Below are positions 25,356-33,310 of a DNA stretch of 56,738 nucleotides, piece by piece. Positions within the stretch are counted from its first letter, which is position 1. Every line of letters begins with the position of its first letter. A program made the translations under genes and the position numbers. Where the stretch lies: the NCBI GenBank assembly GCA_016210495.1, contig JACQUC010000234.1:1-56738 (forward strand), given 5' to 3'. This DNA is from Chloroflexota bacterium. Its GTDB lineage: Bacteria > Chloroflexota > FW602-bin22 > JACPRP01. The notes below the pieces were generated by a model, which saw nothing but the letters and a program-made list of their open reading frames with translations, was not told the DNA's origin and ran no database searches.

Positions 25356-26797
25356 TTCTTCAGCCAATCACCTTGAAGCACAACCTTCGCGCGCAGCGCG
25401 CGCGTGGCCCAGGTCGGCTCGATGGTTACCTGCGGTTCGGCGGCCAGGCTTAAGGTTGCGACAAGGTACTCCTTGGTCTCGGCCACCGTTTTCCAACGCA
25501 CGTTCTCCTCCACGCGGCCTTCGTTTACACGCGCAATGGCTACCCCCCGAAGCTTCACCAGAAAAGTCACAGCGCCACCTTCCACTTTGACGACTTCGGG
25601 AGGATCGAGCTTGAAGGTATTTGGCGGCACGACGAAGCCGGGGCGCGTATCCGGTTGCCAAACTCTTCCGATCAAGCTGTTTACGTCGCCACCATCAAAA
25701 AGGGTTCCGCTGGCCCGGGCAGTGACTTTTAGGTTCAAGACCTTGGCCACGTCGCCTTCTTTTTTGTCATAAACCTCTTCCAAGATTGTAAAGCTAATCG
25801 AATGCGAAGGGAGCGACTCAGTAGGCTTGCGCTGTTCGCCGAGCCTGGCCAGGGCTTCCTTGTTCAGCTTTTCCAGGAGGGCTGCTTTGGCACGATCTCG
25901 ATCGCCCGCGGCGACAATGGATACTTCGCGGGCACCCCCTCCAGTCGTCGGATCCTCATTGAAGGCCACGACCTGGGTCTCCAGCGGCCCGTCGATCTTG
26001 GCGATTTTGCCGCGATCAAGGTTGCCCCTCGCTCCTGGCTCGACGGCGACGACGTCGACCTTTACCGACGCGCCCATTGCAGCCGGCAAGGTGACTTCCT
26101 GGGTTGTGGCGAAGCGCACGCCCTCGACGCTCCGCACAATCGTTCCCGCTGGGGCCACCGCCGGTCCGCCGGTCCGATTCGTCAAGGTAACCTGTCCTTC
26201 TGCCGGCGCGTTGGAAGCAAGCCTGCGGCCGCTGGTCGGCACCTGGATCGAGGCTTCGGTGGGAATGAACACCGCACGCGCCGGGATCTGCCGCGCCTCG
26301 TAGTTAATGGCTCTGGCCTCGGGGTCCGCCTTGATGACGATGACGTCGTTGACCGGCTCGCTCACCGGAGTGACGACGATTGTATTGGTCGGTATCAGGA
26401 CGTAGGCACCGGCGGAGGCGAAGAAGATGCCCAAGATGAGGCTGACCAAGCCCATGGAGCGCTCGACAGGCACAGTGACCCTGGCCATCAAGTAACTCAG
26501 AAGAGACCAGGGGGAATTTCGCCGGGAAACGTAGGCGCGGAAGCTCCTGGCATTCCGGAAGGTTCGCAAGCCCTCATCCTGCGCCAGCCTACGCACGGTA
26601 GAATCGCCACTGATAATAGCCAAGCGCAGGGCTCTATCTTCTGCCTGTCGCGCCAGCAACCGCACGGCAACGGGAGAGTGGAACGTGTGGTTTTCTAGAG
26701 GGACAACTATCGCGGTCTGGCCATCACGAAGCGCGGATAGCTTAGACCTGATAGAGGCCATCTCATCGTCGGCATCCAGGTATATGATCTGTTCCAA
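25352..26797 (-). CDS. Membrane-anchored baseplate J/gp47-like protein
   Basis: A 481-residue protein. The N-terminal 100 residues form a DUF-like alpha/beta region (IIYLDADDEMASIRSKLSAL, LAIISGDSTVRRLAQDEGL), followed by one membrane helix (about 115-135, MGLVSLILGIFFASAGAYVL). The large outer part is of the type annotated as baseplate J-like in Chloroflexota and Actinobacteria (GQVTLTNRTGGPAVAPAGTI, VEPGARGNLDRGKI). Its position next to ruvX and mltG recurs in Chloroflexota by my recollection, so it is probably a chromosomal envelope protein and not a phage part. Function unknown. The TAG stop is in the GTAGGGGTCCGCC flank of a repeat. Confidence 0.75.
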   Translation of the reverse strand: MEQIIYLDADDEMASIRSKLSALRDGQTAIVVPLENHTFHSPVAVRLLARQAEDRALRLAIISGDSTVRRLAQDEGLRTFRNARSFRAYVSRRNSPWSLLSYLMARVTVPVERSMGLVSLILGIFFASAGAYVLIPTNTIVVTPVSEPVNDVIVIKADPEARAINYEARQIPARAVFIPTEASIQVPTSGRRLASNAPAEGQVTLTNRTGGPAVAPAGTIVRSVEGVRFATTQEVTLPAAMGASVKVDVVAVEPGARGNLDRGKIAKIDGPLETQVVAFNEDPTTGGGAREVSIVAAGDRDRAKAALLEKLNKEALARLGEQRKPTESLPSHSISFTILEEVYDKKEGDVAKVLNLKVTARASGTLFDGGDVNSLIGRVWQPDTRPGFVVPPNTFKLDPPEVVKVEGGAVTFLVKLRGVAIARVNEGRVEENVRWKTVAETKEYLVATLSLAAEPQVTIEPTWATRALRAKVVLQGDWLKK

Positions 26798-26816
26798 GAT
26801 ACACCCACACCGGACG

Positions 26817-26911
26817 GGCTAGCTTCTGGTGCGACATGGCGCGGTGCCCCGCCCCACCCGCCCAGGGCAACCACGCAGGGTTGCCCCTACAACTCTGCAC
26901 CAAAAACCAGG
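26817..26911. mobile_element. MITE-like element, copy 2
   Basis: Left end CTTCTGGTGCGACATGGC, right end CTCTGCACCAAAAACCAG, and an internal hairpin GGGCAACC-ACGCAG-GGTTGCCC followed by CTAC (26865-26890). The ends are imperfect inverted repeats of each other (TGGTGC...GCACCA). It lies between alaS and the baseplate-J-like gene. Confidence 0.65.
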
Positions 26912-26917
26912 TAGGTA

Positions 26918-26939
26918 GGGGCGTGATTAATCACGCCCC
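26918..26939. repeat. Perfect 22-bp palindrome overlapping the alaS stop codon
   Basis: The 11-nt arm GGGGCGTGATT is followed at once by its exact reverse complement, with GTA in front of the palindrome. The alaS stop codon (26927-26929) is the TAA at its centre, so the last few residues of AlaS are encoded by the repeat. Confidence 0.8.
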
Positions 26940-29566
26940 TTATGCGACTGCTCCACAAACGGCCAGACAATCTGCAGGGCATCTTGCATCTTTGTGGCAT
27001 CCTTGCCACCGCCCTGCGCGACGTCGGGCCTGCCTCCACCACTTCCACCAACCACCGAAGCGACTCGCTTAGCCAGTTGCCCGGCGTGAACGTTGGTTTC
27101 TGGCGCCGCCATCACCACGAAACTCGGCCTTTCGCCGATGATAGCTCCCAACACGATGACACTGCGGCCCAATCGGGCCCTCAAAGAGTCGCCCATTTCC
27201 CGAAGCATATCCATGCTACTGGCGCGCACCTCGGCAGACAGCACTTTCGTGCCGTCGACCTCCCTGGCCCGTGCCAGAAGCACCTCGATTTCGCGGCCGG
27301 CGAGGGATCTATATAATCGATCGACTTCACGCTTCAGCTCCTGTGTGTCTGCCAACAGCGCCTCGACTCGCTCTTCCACGTTGGTAGACTGCAACCGCTG
27401 CGCCAGCCGATCCAGCAGATCCCGCTGGCTCCGCACCAATTCGTCCGCGGCGCGTCCCGCGAGAGCCTCAATACGCCGCAGGCCGGCGCCTATGCCGGAC
27501 TCGCCGACGATCAAGAAGGTGCCTATCTGGCCCGTTCTGGAAAGGTGGGTGCCGCCGCAGAGCTCCCGACTGTACTGGTCTATGCTGATCATGCGAACTA
27601 TCTCGCCGTACTTCTCGCCAAAGAGCGCGACGACGTCCGCAGCCTTAGCTTCGGCGAACCTGATGTGCGATTCCTTGACGGACATGTCCTCGCGAACCTT
27701 CTCCTGCACAATGCCCTCGACCCGCGCCAGCTCTTCCTTGCTCATCGGGCCAAGGTGGGCGAAGTCAAAGCGCAATCGGTCCGGCGCCACCAACGATCCT
27801 GACTGCTGTGCGTGCGACCCCAGCACGTCGCGCAGCGCTTTGTGCAGCAGGTGCGTGGCGGTGTGGTGCCGTGCGGTGTCCAGGCGTCGTTCGGCGTCGA
27901 CCCGAGCGTGGACGAGGTGGCCCACTTCGAGGTAGCCCTCCTCCACGCGAGCCTGATGCAGGATCGTGGCCGGTAAGGGCCGCTGCGTGTCGACGACACG
28001 CGCCCTGCCCGCCTCGCCCGTGATGATACCTGCGTCGCCAACCTGTCCGCCACCCTCGGGGTAGAAGGGCGTCTGCTGCAGCACGATGTCGACCTCCTGC
28101 CCCTCGCCGACCTTCTCGACCACCCGGCCCTCCGCCACGAGACCGACGACATAGGTGTCGACATCAAGCTTGTCGTGCCCGACGAACGTAGTCTCCTGTA
28201 CGGGCAACTGTTCGTAAACCGCCTGTCGCTCCCTCGGGGCTAGACCGAACTTGGCCGCGGCACGCGCCCTTTCGCGCTGTCGGCGCATGGCGTCTTCAAA
28301 GCCGGCCTGGTCGATAGTCAGACCGTGCTCCGCCGCAACCTCCTGCGTCAGCTCCTTGGGAAAGCCATAAGTATCGTAGAGGCGGAAGACAAGCTCGCCA
28401 GGTATGGTCGCTTCGCCTTTGGCCACTACGTCGCCGACGAGAGTATCGAGGACGCCGAGGCCGACGCTGAGAGTCTGGTTAAATCGTGCCTCCTCGAGGC
28501 TGACGACCCGGTAGATGAAATCTTCGCGCTGCGCCAGCTCGGGATACGCCTCCTTCATCGCCGAGACGACGACCTTGACTGTCTCGTTCAGAAACGGGCG
28601 CTCCTGACCGAGCAACTTGCCATGTCGGACGGCTCGTCGGATCACGCGGCGCAGGATGTAGCCCCGTCCCTCGTTACTGGGCAAAACGCCGTCGGCGATC
28701 AGGAAAGTCATCGCACGACTGTGATCGGCGATAACCCTGAGCGAGAAGTCTCGATTGGGGTTAGTGCCGTACCGCGAACCCGTCAGATCCTCCTCTCGAC
28801 GGATGATGGGGCTGAAAAGGTCCGTGTCGTACACAGATTGACCGCCCTGTAACAGCATCGCCGCTCGTTCCAACCCGAGGCCGGTGTCGATGTGCTTCTT
28901 GGGCAAAGGCGTGCGCACTTTGTTCTCATCCTGGTAGTATTGCATAAAGACAAGATTCCAGAATTCGAGGAAGCGAGCACAGTCACAGCCCGGCATGCAG
29001 CTCGGCTTGCCGCAGCCGAACTCCGGGCCTCGATCCCAATAAAGCTCGGAGTCGGGGCCGCAAGGCCCGGACTCACCAGCAGGCCCCCACCAGTTGTCTT
29101 CCAGCCGAACGAGGCGCTGCTCGGGGATCCCGGCTATCTTGCGCCACAACTCGAAAGCCTCGTCGTCCTCCGGGTAGATGCTGACCCAGATTCGCTCCGG
29201 CGCAAAGGCGAACCGCTGCGTGACAAGCTCCCAGGCAAACGAGATGGCTCCCTCCTTGAAGTAATCGCCCACCGAGAAGTTGCCGAGCATCTCGAAGAAC
29301 GTCAGGCTACGCTCGTTGCCGACCGAGTCGATGTCCGTGGTGCGAAAGCACTTCTGCGCCGAGGTAAGGCGCTTGCCGGGAGGCTCGAACTCTCCCATGA
29401 AGTAGGGCTTCATCTGCACCATACCCGCGTTGGTGAGAAGCAGAGTTGGGTCGCCATGCGGCACGAGCGGCGAACTGGGCACGATGACGTGGCCCTTCTC
29501 CCTGAAGAATTCGAGAAAGGCGTTTCTTACCTGACTGCTGGTCATCATGATCTGATTGGCCACCAA
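26927..29566 (-). CDS. alaS: Alanyl-tRNA synthetase
   Basis: An 879-residue complete enzyme. The class II catalytic core is at the N-terminus (VRNAFLEFFREKGHVIVPSS, PTLLLTNAGMVQMKPYF, GLGLERAAMLLQG). The editing domain has HTATHLLHKAL near residue 567 and CGGTHLSRTG near 670, both zinc/editing motifs. The C-Ala domain ends with the Gly-rich GGSGGGRPDVAQGGG. It charges tRNA-Ala and clears Ser/Gly errors. The GTG at 29566 is 20 bp after the predicted transcription start; ATG codons at 29548 and 29545 are alternatives. The final KGRD residues derive from a palindromic repeat. Confidence 0.96.
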   Translation of the reverse strand: MVANQIMMTSSQVRNAFLEFFREKGHVIVPSSPLVPHGDPTLLLTNAGMVQMKPYFMGEFEPPGKRLTSAQKCFRTTDIDSVGNERSLTFFEMLGNFSVGDYFKEGAISFAWELVTQRFAFAPERIWVSIYPEDDEAFELWRKIAGIPEQRLVRLEDNWWGPAGESGPCGPDSELYWDRGPEFGCGKPSCMPGCDCARFLEFWNLVFMQYYQDENKVRTPLPKKHIDTGLGLERAAMLLQGGQSVYDTDLFSPIIRREEDLTGSRYGTNPNRDFSLRVIADHSRAMTFLIADGVLPSNEGRGYILRRVIRRAVRHGKLLGQERPFLNETVKVVVSAMKEAYPELAQREDFIYRVVSLEEARFNQTLSVGLGVLDTLVGDVVAKGEATIPGELVFRLYDTYGFPKELTQEVAAEHGLTIDQAGFEDAMRRQRERARAAAKFGLAPRERQAVYEQLPVQETTFVGHDKLDVDTYVVGLVAEGRVVEKVGEGQEVDIVLQQTPFYPEGGGQVGDAGIITGEAGRARVVDTQRPLPATILHQARVEEGYLEVGHLVHARVDAERRLDTARHHTATHLLHKALRDVLGSHAQQSGSLVAPDRLRFDFAHLGPMSKEELARVEGIVQEKVREDMSVKESHIRFAEAKAADVVALFGEKYGEIVRMISIDQYSRELCGGTHLSRTGQIGTFLIVGESGIGAGLRRIEALAGRAADELVRSQRDLLDRLAQRLQSTNVEERVEALLADTQELKREVDRLYRSLAGREIEVLLARAREVDGTKVLSAEVRASSMDMLREMGDSLRARLGRSVIVLGAIIGERPSFVVMAAPETNVHAGQLAKRVASVVGGSGGGRPDVAQGGGKDATKMQDALQIVWPFVEQSHKGRD

Positions 29567-29585
29567 ACAATAACCTCGCTATCCG

Positions 29586-29620
29586 CCAGGGATTGTAGTG
29601 CAACCCTGGAGGTATGTCAA
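29586..29620 (-). promoter_or_regulatory. alaS promoter with overlapping palindrome
   Basis: On the minus strand TTGACA (29615-29620), a 17-bp spacer and TACAAT (29592-29597). The inverted repeat CCAGGG...CCCTGG (29586-29591 and 29604-29609) brackets the -10 box, a possible operator site. Autorepression of alaS at a palindrome around its transcription start is known in Escherichia coli. Confidence 0.75.
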
Positions 29621-29652
29621 CGATTAGACGCCTCGGTACACGAACAGGCACG

Positions 29653-29750
29653 CGCACCCTCAAGGGTGCGGCTACGGGTGCGGCCCCACCCCCCGCCGCC
29701 CACAGGGAGAGGGGACAGGACGCCCGCCCAAGGCGGACGCACCCGCAGCC
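29653..29750. repeat. Hairpin repeats between alaS and larC
   Basis: CGCACCCT-CA-AGGGTGCG followed by GCTAC (29653-29675), a GGGAGAGGGGA word (29705-29715), and an imperfect GCCCGCC/GGCGGAC hairpin leading to the CTAC that contains the larC stop codon. No gene is visible. Confidence 0.6.
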
Positions 29751-30913
29751 TACGGTTGGGCGCGTGCAAGGGTGTTCACTGCCGTGTAGACCTCGAGCAC
29801 GGGCAGGCCGTGTTCACGGGCGACCCTCAAGCAGTCGTCGTACTCTGGCGCTGCACTTTTCTTGCCACGAAAAGACCTGACCTTCACGCGCACAGGCCCC
29901 CACGGGGTATCGACGCTCTCTTGCCAGCGCGCGCACTTCAGTCGCCGGGCGCTCTTGATGCGGACGCCGAGCGACGTAGTGTGCAGCAAGACCAACTCGG
30001 CCAGCTTGCCTTCGAGCTCGACGGGGGCGATCGCGCTCAGCTTCACGGCCGGGCGGTTCTTTTTCATCTGGATGGGCGAAAAATACACGTCGAGCGCCCC
30101 AGCGTCCAGCAGCACTTCCATGGCGGCGCCAAGCAACTCCGGCGTCATGTCGTCGACGTTGGCTTCGATAATGCTGACGCCGTCGGCCTGCAAATCCTGG
30201 GCCAGTCCGGTGCCAAGGATGAGCCGCAGGGCGTTGGGCCAAGGCAACTGCTTCTGCCCGAATCCGTAGCCCACGCGCTGCACTTGCACCGCCGGCGGAG
30301 AGAAAGTCGCCAGCGTCGTCAGAATGGCCGCGCCGGTGGGGGTCGCGAGCTCGCATTGGATTCTGCCGGGCAGGATGGGGGCCTCGACCTCCTCGAGCAA
30401 GGCCAGCGTGGCGGGGGCCGGGACGGGAACCGTGCCGTGGGCGCATTGGACGAGGCCCGAGCCGGTGGCGATCGGCGATGCAAACACGCTTTCAACACCC
30501 AGGAGATGAAGGCCCAGCACGGCGCCCACGATGTCCACGATGGCATCGACGGCGCCGACCTCGTGCAGGTGCGCGTGCTCGGCATCGCGACCGTGCACGC
30601 GAGCCTCGGCCTCGCCAAGGCGACGGAAGATGCGACAGGCCAAGGCCTTTACTTCCGGAGGCAGCGGGCTTTGCTCTACAATCGCTATTATGTCAACAAG
30701 ACGACGCGCGGGCTGTGGCTCACTCACCGTGACGACGGCCTGTGTGCCACGGAAGCCCTGCTGGACGACCTCTCGGGCCTCGAGGGTGTAGCCGCTCTGC
30801 CCCAACTTCGCGAGATGGGATCTTAGCGTGGCCACCGGAACGCCCGCGTCGACGAGGGCGCCGAGCACCATATCACCGCTGACGCCCGAGAAGCAATCGA
30901 AATACGCGATCAC
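29750..30913 (-). CDS. larC: LarC nickel-pincer cofactor insertion protein
   Basis: A 387-residue protein with the LarC signature: YFDCFSGVSGDMVLGALVDAG at the N-terminus, HAHLHEVGAVDAIVDIVGA, ATPTGAAIL, NVDDMTPELLG, and a C-terminal ferredoxin-like domain. LarC inserts nickel into the pyridinium-3,5-bisthiocarboxylic acid mononucleotide made by LarB and LarE, producing the cofactor of lactate racemase and related isomerases. Its start overlaps the larB stop by 4 bp (ATGA). The length is near normal, with no frameshift (some species split LarC by a programmed shift). The TAG stop is in a repeat flank. Confidence 0.93.
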   Translation of the reverse strand: MIAYFDCFSGVSGDMVLGALVDAGVPVATLRSHLAKLGQSGYTLEAREVVQQGFRGTQAVVTVSEPQPARRLVDIIAIVEQSPLPPEVKALACRIFRRLGEAEARVHGRDAEHAHLHEVGAVDAIVDIVGAVLGLHLLGVESVFASPIATGSGLVQCAHGTVPVPAPATLALLEEVEAPILPGRIQCELATPTGAAILTTLATFSPPAVQVQRVGYGFGQKQLPWPNALRLILGTGLAQDLQADGVSIIEANVDDMTPELLGAAMEVLLDAGALDVYFSPIQMKKNRPAVKLSAIAPVELEGKLAELVLLHTTSLGVRIKSARRLKCARWQESVDTPWGPVRVKVRSFRGKKSAAPEYDDCLRVAREHGLPVLEVYTAVNTLARAQP

Positions 30914-31686
30914 TCGGCGTTCCTCGTGGCGCTCGCGCGGACCCTGGCCATCCTGTTGGCGATGAGCGCAGCCGTGGCGCCTGCCCCGACTCCATTGTCG
31001 ATGTTCACGACGGCCAGGCCGGGCGAGCAGGATTGCAGCATCGAGAGCAGGGCCGAGACGCCTTTCCCGCCCAGGCCATAGCCAACGGAGGTAGGAAGAC
31101 CGATGACAGGCACCTCGAGCAGGCCGGCGACGACCGAGGGCAGCGCGCCGTCCATGCCAGCGGCGACGACGACGGCGTCCACTTCAGCATCGACCATCAT
31201 CTTGAGGGGTTGAAACAGGCGGTGGATGCCGGCAACGCCGACGTCGTAGGCGGTCATAACTTCGCAGCCCATTTCCAAGGCCACGACCCTGGCCTGCTCG
31301 GCCACCGGCACGTCTGAGGTGCCCGCGGTGATAATGCCGACCTTGCCACCGGTCAGGGGCACGATTTCGCCAGGACGACGCAGGACGACCATCAACGAAG
31401 CGGCAAAGGCCTCGATCTCGAATGCCGGGAACTCGGACCTCAGTCGCTCCAGGAGCTGCTGGTCCGCCCGGCTAACCAAAGCTCGACCCGTAGCATCGAG
31501 GAAATGACGCACGATGGCAACGACGTCGTCAGGTTGCTTGCCGTCGGCGAGGATGACCTCGGGAATGCCTTTGCGCCGCTCCCTGCCTATGTCGGGTCGG
31601 GCGTAATCACCCTCCTGTAGGGTTTCGCCCTGCAAGCTCTCCAATTGCGCAAGCGCGCTCAGCAGGTGGTCCAGCGGGAGGCTCAA
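30910..31686 (-). CDS. larB: LarB, pyridinium-3,5-biscarboxylic acid mononucleotide synthase
   Basis: A 258-residue PurE-like protein that carboxylates nicotinate adenine dinucleotide in nickel-pincer cofactor synthesis. The PurE-related core is plain: GKVGIITAGTSDVPVAEQARV, TAYDVGVAGIHRL, VVVAAGMDGALPSVVAGL, PTSVGYG. I place the start at the TTG at 31686, seven bases after AAGGAG. The frame remains open for 147 more codons upstream, but that part translates a non-coding repeat array. larA and larE are not in the window. Confidence 0.92.
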   Translation of the reverse strand: MSLPLDHLLSALAQLESLQGETLQEGDYARPDIGRERRKGIPEVILADGKQPDDVVAIVRHFLDATGRALVSRADQQLLERLRSEFPAFEIEAFAASLMVVLRRPGEIVPLTGGKVGIITAGTSDVPVAEQARVVALEMGCEVMTAYDVGVAGIHRLFQPLKMMVDAEVDAVVVAAGMDGALPSVVAGLLEVPVIGLPTSVGYGLGGKGVSALLSMLQSCSPGLAVVNIDNGVGAGATAALIANRMARVRASATRNAE

Positions 31687-31771
31687 TGAACTACTCCTTG
31701 AACAGCAAAAACGTCGCCTACGGACAGGGCGGCCGCTCGCGCAGGGCCGCCCTCGACGACTGACGGAATTG

Positions 31772-31801
31772 ATTCTACCATAGTTGGCGGATTTTGGACA
31801 A
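31772..31801 (-). promoter_or_regulatory. Candidate promoter of larB-larC
   Basis: On the minus strand TTGTCC (31796-31801), an 18-bp spacer and TAGAAT (31772-31777), about 85 bp upstream of the larB start. The -10 box is good and the -35 box is weak. Confidence 0.5.
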
Positions 31802-31810
31802 TTGAGGGGT

Positions 31811-32110
31811 TGGGTTCGTTCGGCAAAAGAGATCGGCGTAACGGCGAAGAGCGCAGAGGGCGCGAAAAAAGCGATTGGGACGTAGGTGCCGGGAGACGGG
31901 AATTGGCTTTGTTTGGCAGAACCCTGGTGCGAACCCGACGTCGATTGGCTTCGTTTGGTGGATTGGCGACGGCGCCGGGGAAATTGGCTTTGGCCAGCAG
32001 TCTCGAGTATGGAAGTTGGCTTTGTTTGGCAAAACGGTGGGCGGGAGATGTGTAGTGGCTTCGTTTGGTATAACGATGGTCGGGGAGGAATGTTGTCTTT
32101 GCGCGGTGGT
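31811..32110. repeat. Degenerate tandem repeat array (TTGGCTTTGTTTGGC words)
   Basis: Words close to ATTGGCTTTGTTTGGCA start at about 31811, 31902, 31944, 31983, 32015, 32054 and 32091, spaced 32-42 bp in the dense part. Spacers are unrelated. Read on the minus strand the array gives phrases such as CQTKPI and NKANF that I know from spurious ORFs in several phyla, so it should not be annotated as protein. The remaining 32111-32490 shows no gene, RNA or clear repeat. Confidence 0.65.
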
Positions 32111-32490
32111 GATTGGTAGGCTGTCACTTGTTGTTCCCTCCGAAGTTTGTGGTTCTAGCGACAGAAGGCGAACGATCTGCTGGACGCTCCTATCGGCGGT
32201 TGCGACGTGGTGCTTGGGCCTGGGCGTCGAGAGAAAAAAGCCTTCATGAATAATATTCATTTTGGGGGGTCAAAAAACAACATCTGGAGACGAGTTTTGG
32301 ATGGATTTTGCGAAGTTGCGGGGTGAGGGCCGACGACGACGACCGAGCCGGGTCAAAGATGGGTGTGCTACACTTTGAATACCTTGGTCGATTTGCCTCC
32401 TTGTGTTGCCGTGCCAACGCCTCTTCGTATTCGGTCGTCTCGGCAGTCTATCGGTTCTGCGGAGGCGGTGCCCTCGGTAGAGCTGTGGCA

Positions 32491-32518
32491 GCAGCGGCGC
32501 TGAAGCAACCGCTTCAGG
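32491..32518 (-). repeat. REP-like element, left copy (downstream of transposase gene)
   Basis: A 28-bp block that is the exact reverse complement of 33024-33051. It contains the hairpin CTGAAGC-AACC-GCTTCAG. It lies 60 bp beyond the transposase stop codon. Confidence 0.8.
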
Positions 32519-32578
32519 CTGCTTGGCAGGAACGTTGCCGGATTGTGGCCTGAAGGGGTTCCCTCAGTGCCCCGATAC

Positions 32579-32968
32579 TTACTCCAGGCCACCCCTTGCC
32601 TTCTGGGTCTCAATATATCGAAGCACCTTGGGAAGACTTGCCTCCGTATGCCTGACGAAATGGTAGCCGGCAGCCCAGAAGCCTGGGCTTTTCATATCGC
32701 CTCGCAGTTCCGGGTATCCTTGCAGGATCCGCCTGGCGCTGTAGCCCTTGATTTGTCCGATGACGTCGACAACCTTGAGCCAGGGAGGCATGCAGAGCAG
32801 GAGATGCACGTGATCAGGCATAGCCACCATCTCGATGATCTCGAAACCGAGGCGCGTCGCCACGTCTGCGGCTAGCTCGTAGAAGTAGTCTTCCACTTCT
32901 TCCCACAACGCCTCTGATCGCTGGTAAGGATGGAAGGTCACGTGCCCGTACACACGCTCGTTGCCCAT
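32579..32968 (-). CDS. REP-associated tyrosine transposase (Y1/IS200-like, TnpA_REP)
   Basis: A 129-residue HUH-superfamily protein (Y1_Tnp). VYGHVTFHPYQRSEAL starts the fold, MPDHVHLLLCMP is the HUH metal site (HVH), IKGYSARRI is the conserved helix, and GYHFVRHTEASLPKVLRYIETQ holds the C-terminal helix with the candidate catalytic Tyr. These enzymes cut single-stranded DNA at hairpins. Single-copy chromosomal members mobilise REP palindromes. I prefer the ATG at 32968 (GGGAG upstream); an in-frame TTG at 33019 is possible. Inverted copies of a 28-bp REP-like block flank the gene, which favours a RAYT over a plain IS200 element. Confidence 0.82.
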   Translation of the reverse strand: MGNERVYGHVTFHPYQRSEALWEEVEDYFYELAADVATRLGFEIIEMVAMPDHVHLLLCMPPWLKVVDVIGQIKGYSARRILQGYPELRGDMKSPGFWAAGYHFVRHTEASLPKVLRYIETQKARGGLE

Positions 32969-33023
32969 GCGGTCGCTACTCCCGGAGTACGCAGTTTCTA
33001 AGGGCAAGGCCGTCCGCAACAGG

Positions 33024-33051
33024 CCTGAAGCGGTTGCTTCAGCGCCGCTGC
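33024..33051 (+). repeat. REP-like element, right copy (upstream of transposase gene)
   Basis: CCTGAAGCGGTTGCTTCAG at its start forms a hairpin (CTGAAGC-GGTT-GCTTCAG). The 28-bp block is identical in inverse orientation to 32491-32518. Confidence 0.8.
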
Positions 33052-33109
33052 CCCAGCGCTACCGAGCTGCCACCTACCCTGGCAATAATCCGAACCACCG
33101 TTAGACTAC

Positions 33110-33305
33110 CTGGAAAAGGGCTGAAGTGTCCTTCGGCGGAAGGACTTGAGTGCCGCTCGCTCTTATGTCGCCTCGCCAGCCCCTTGGTTGTCAGCAGCCG
33201 CGGCTCGATAGGGCTGAAGTCGCGGCCCTAAAGGGACCGCGTCAGGCCGCCAACGGGTAACAGTGTCAACTGTGCGGCTTGAAGTCATTCGGCGGAAGGA
33301 TTGCT
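33110..33305. repeat. Cluster of REP-like hairpins
   Basis: GTCCTTC-GGCG-GAAGGAC (33128-33145), preceded by GGGCTGAAGT, an imperfect GCGGCCCT/AGGGACCGC hairpin near 33222-33240, also preceded by GGGCTGAAGT, and a partial TTCGGCGGAAGGA near 33290. The same GTCCTTC hairpin occurs at 44024-44041. No gene is seen in 33052-33310. Confidence 0.55.
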
Positions 33306-33310
33306 GCCCA

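Noticed and set aside
25352..26797. Prophage baseplate gene
   Set aside because: It has a membrane helix, no phage neighbours, and lies among ruvX, mltG and alaS; baseplate J is only a fold-level label.
28892..30826. A 644-codon plus-strand frame across alaS and larC
   Set aside because: It is antisense to two well-conserved genes in GC-rich DNA, and its product has low-complexity composition without any motif.
31811..32110. Possible CRISPR array
   Set aside because: Repeat words are short and differ by several bases between copies, spacing varies from 32 to 42 bp, and no cas gene is near.
31687..32127. Long N-terminal extension of LarB
   Set aside because: The extension translates a repeat array and lies upstream of a good promoter and an AAGGAG site for the TTG at 31686.
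32579..33019. Complete IS200/IS605 insertion sequence
   Set aside because: No tnpB and no typical asymmetric left and right ends; the flanks are inverted identical REP-like blocks, which fits a RAYT.
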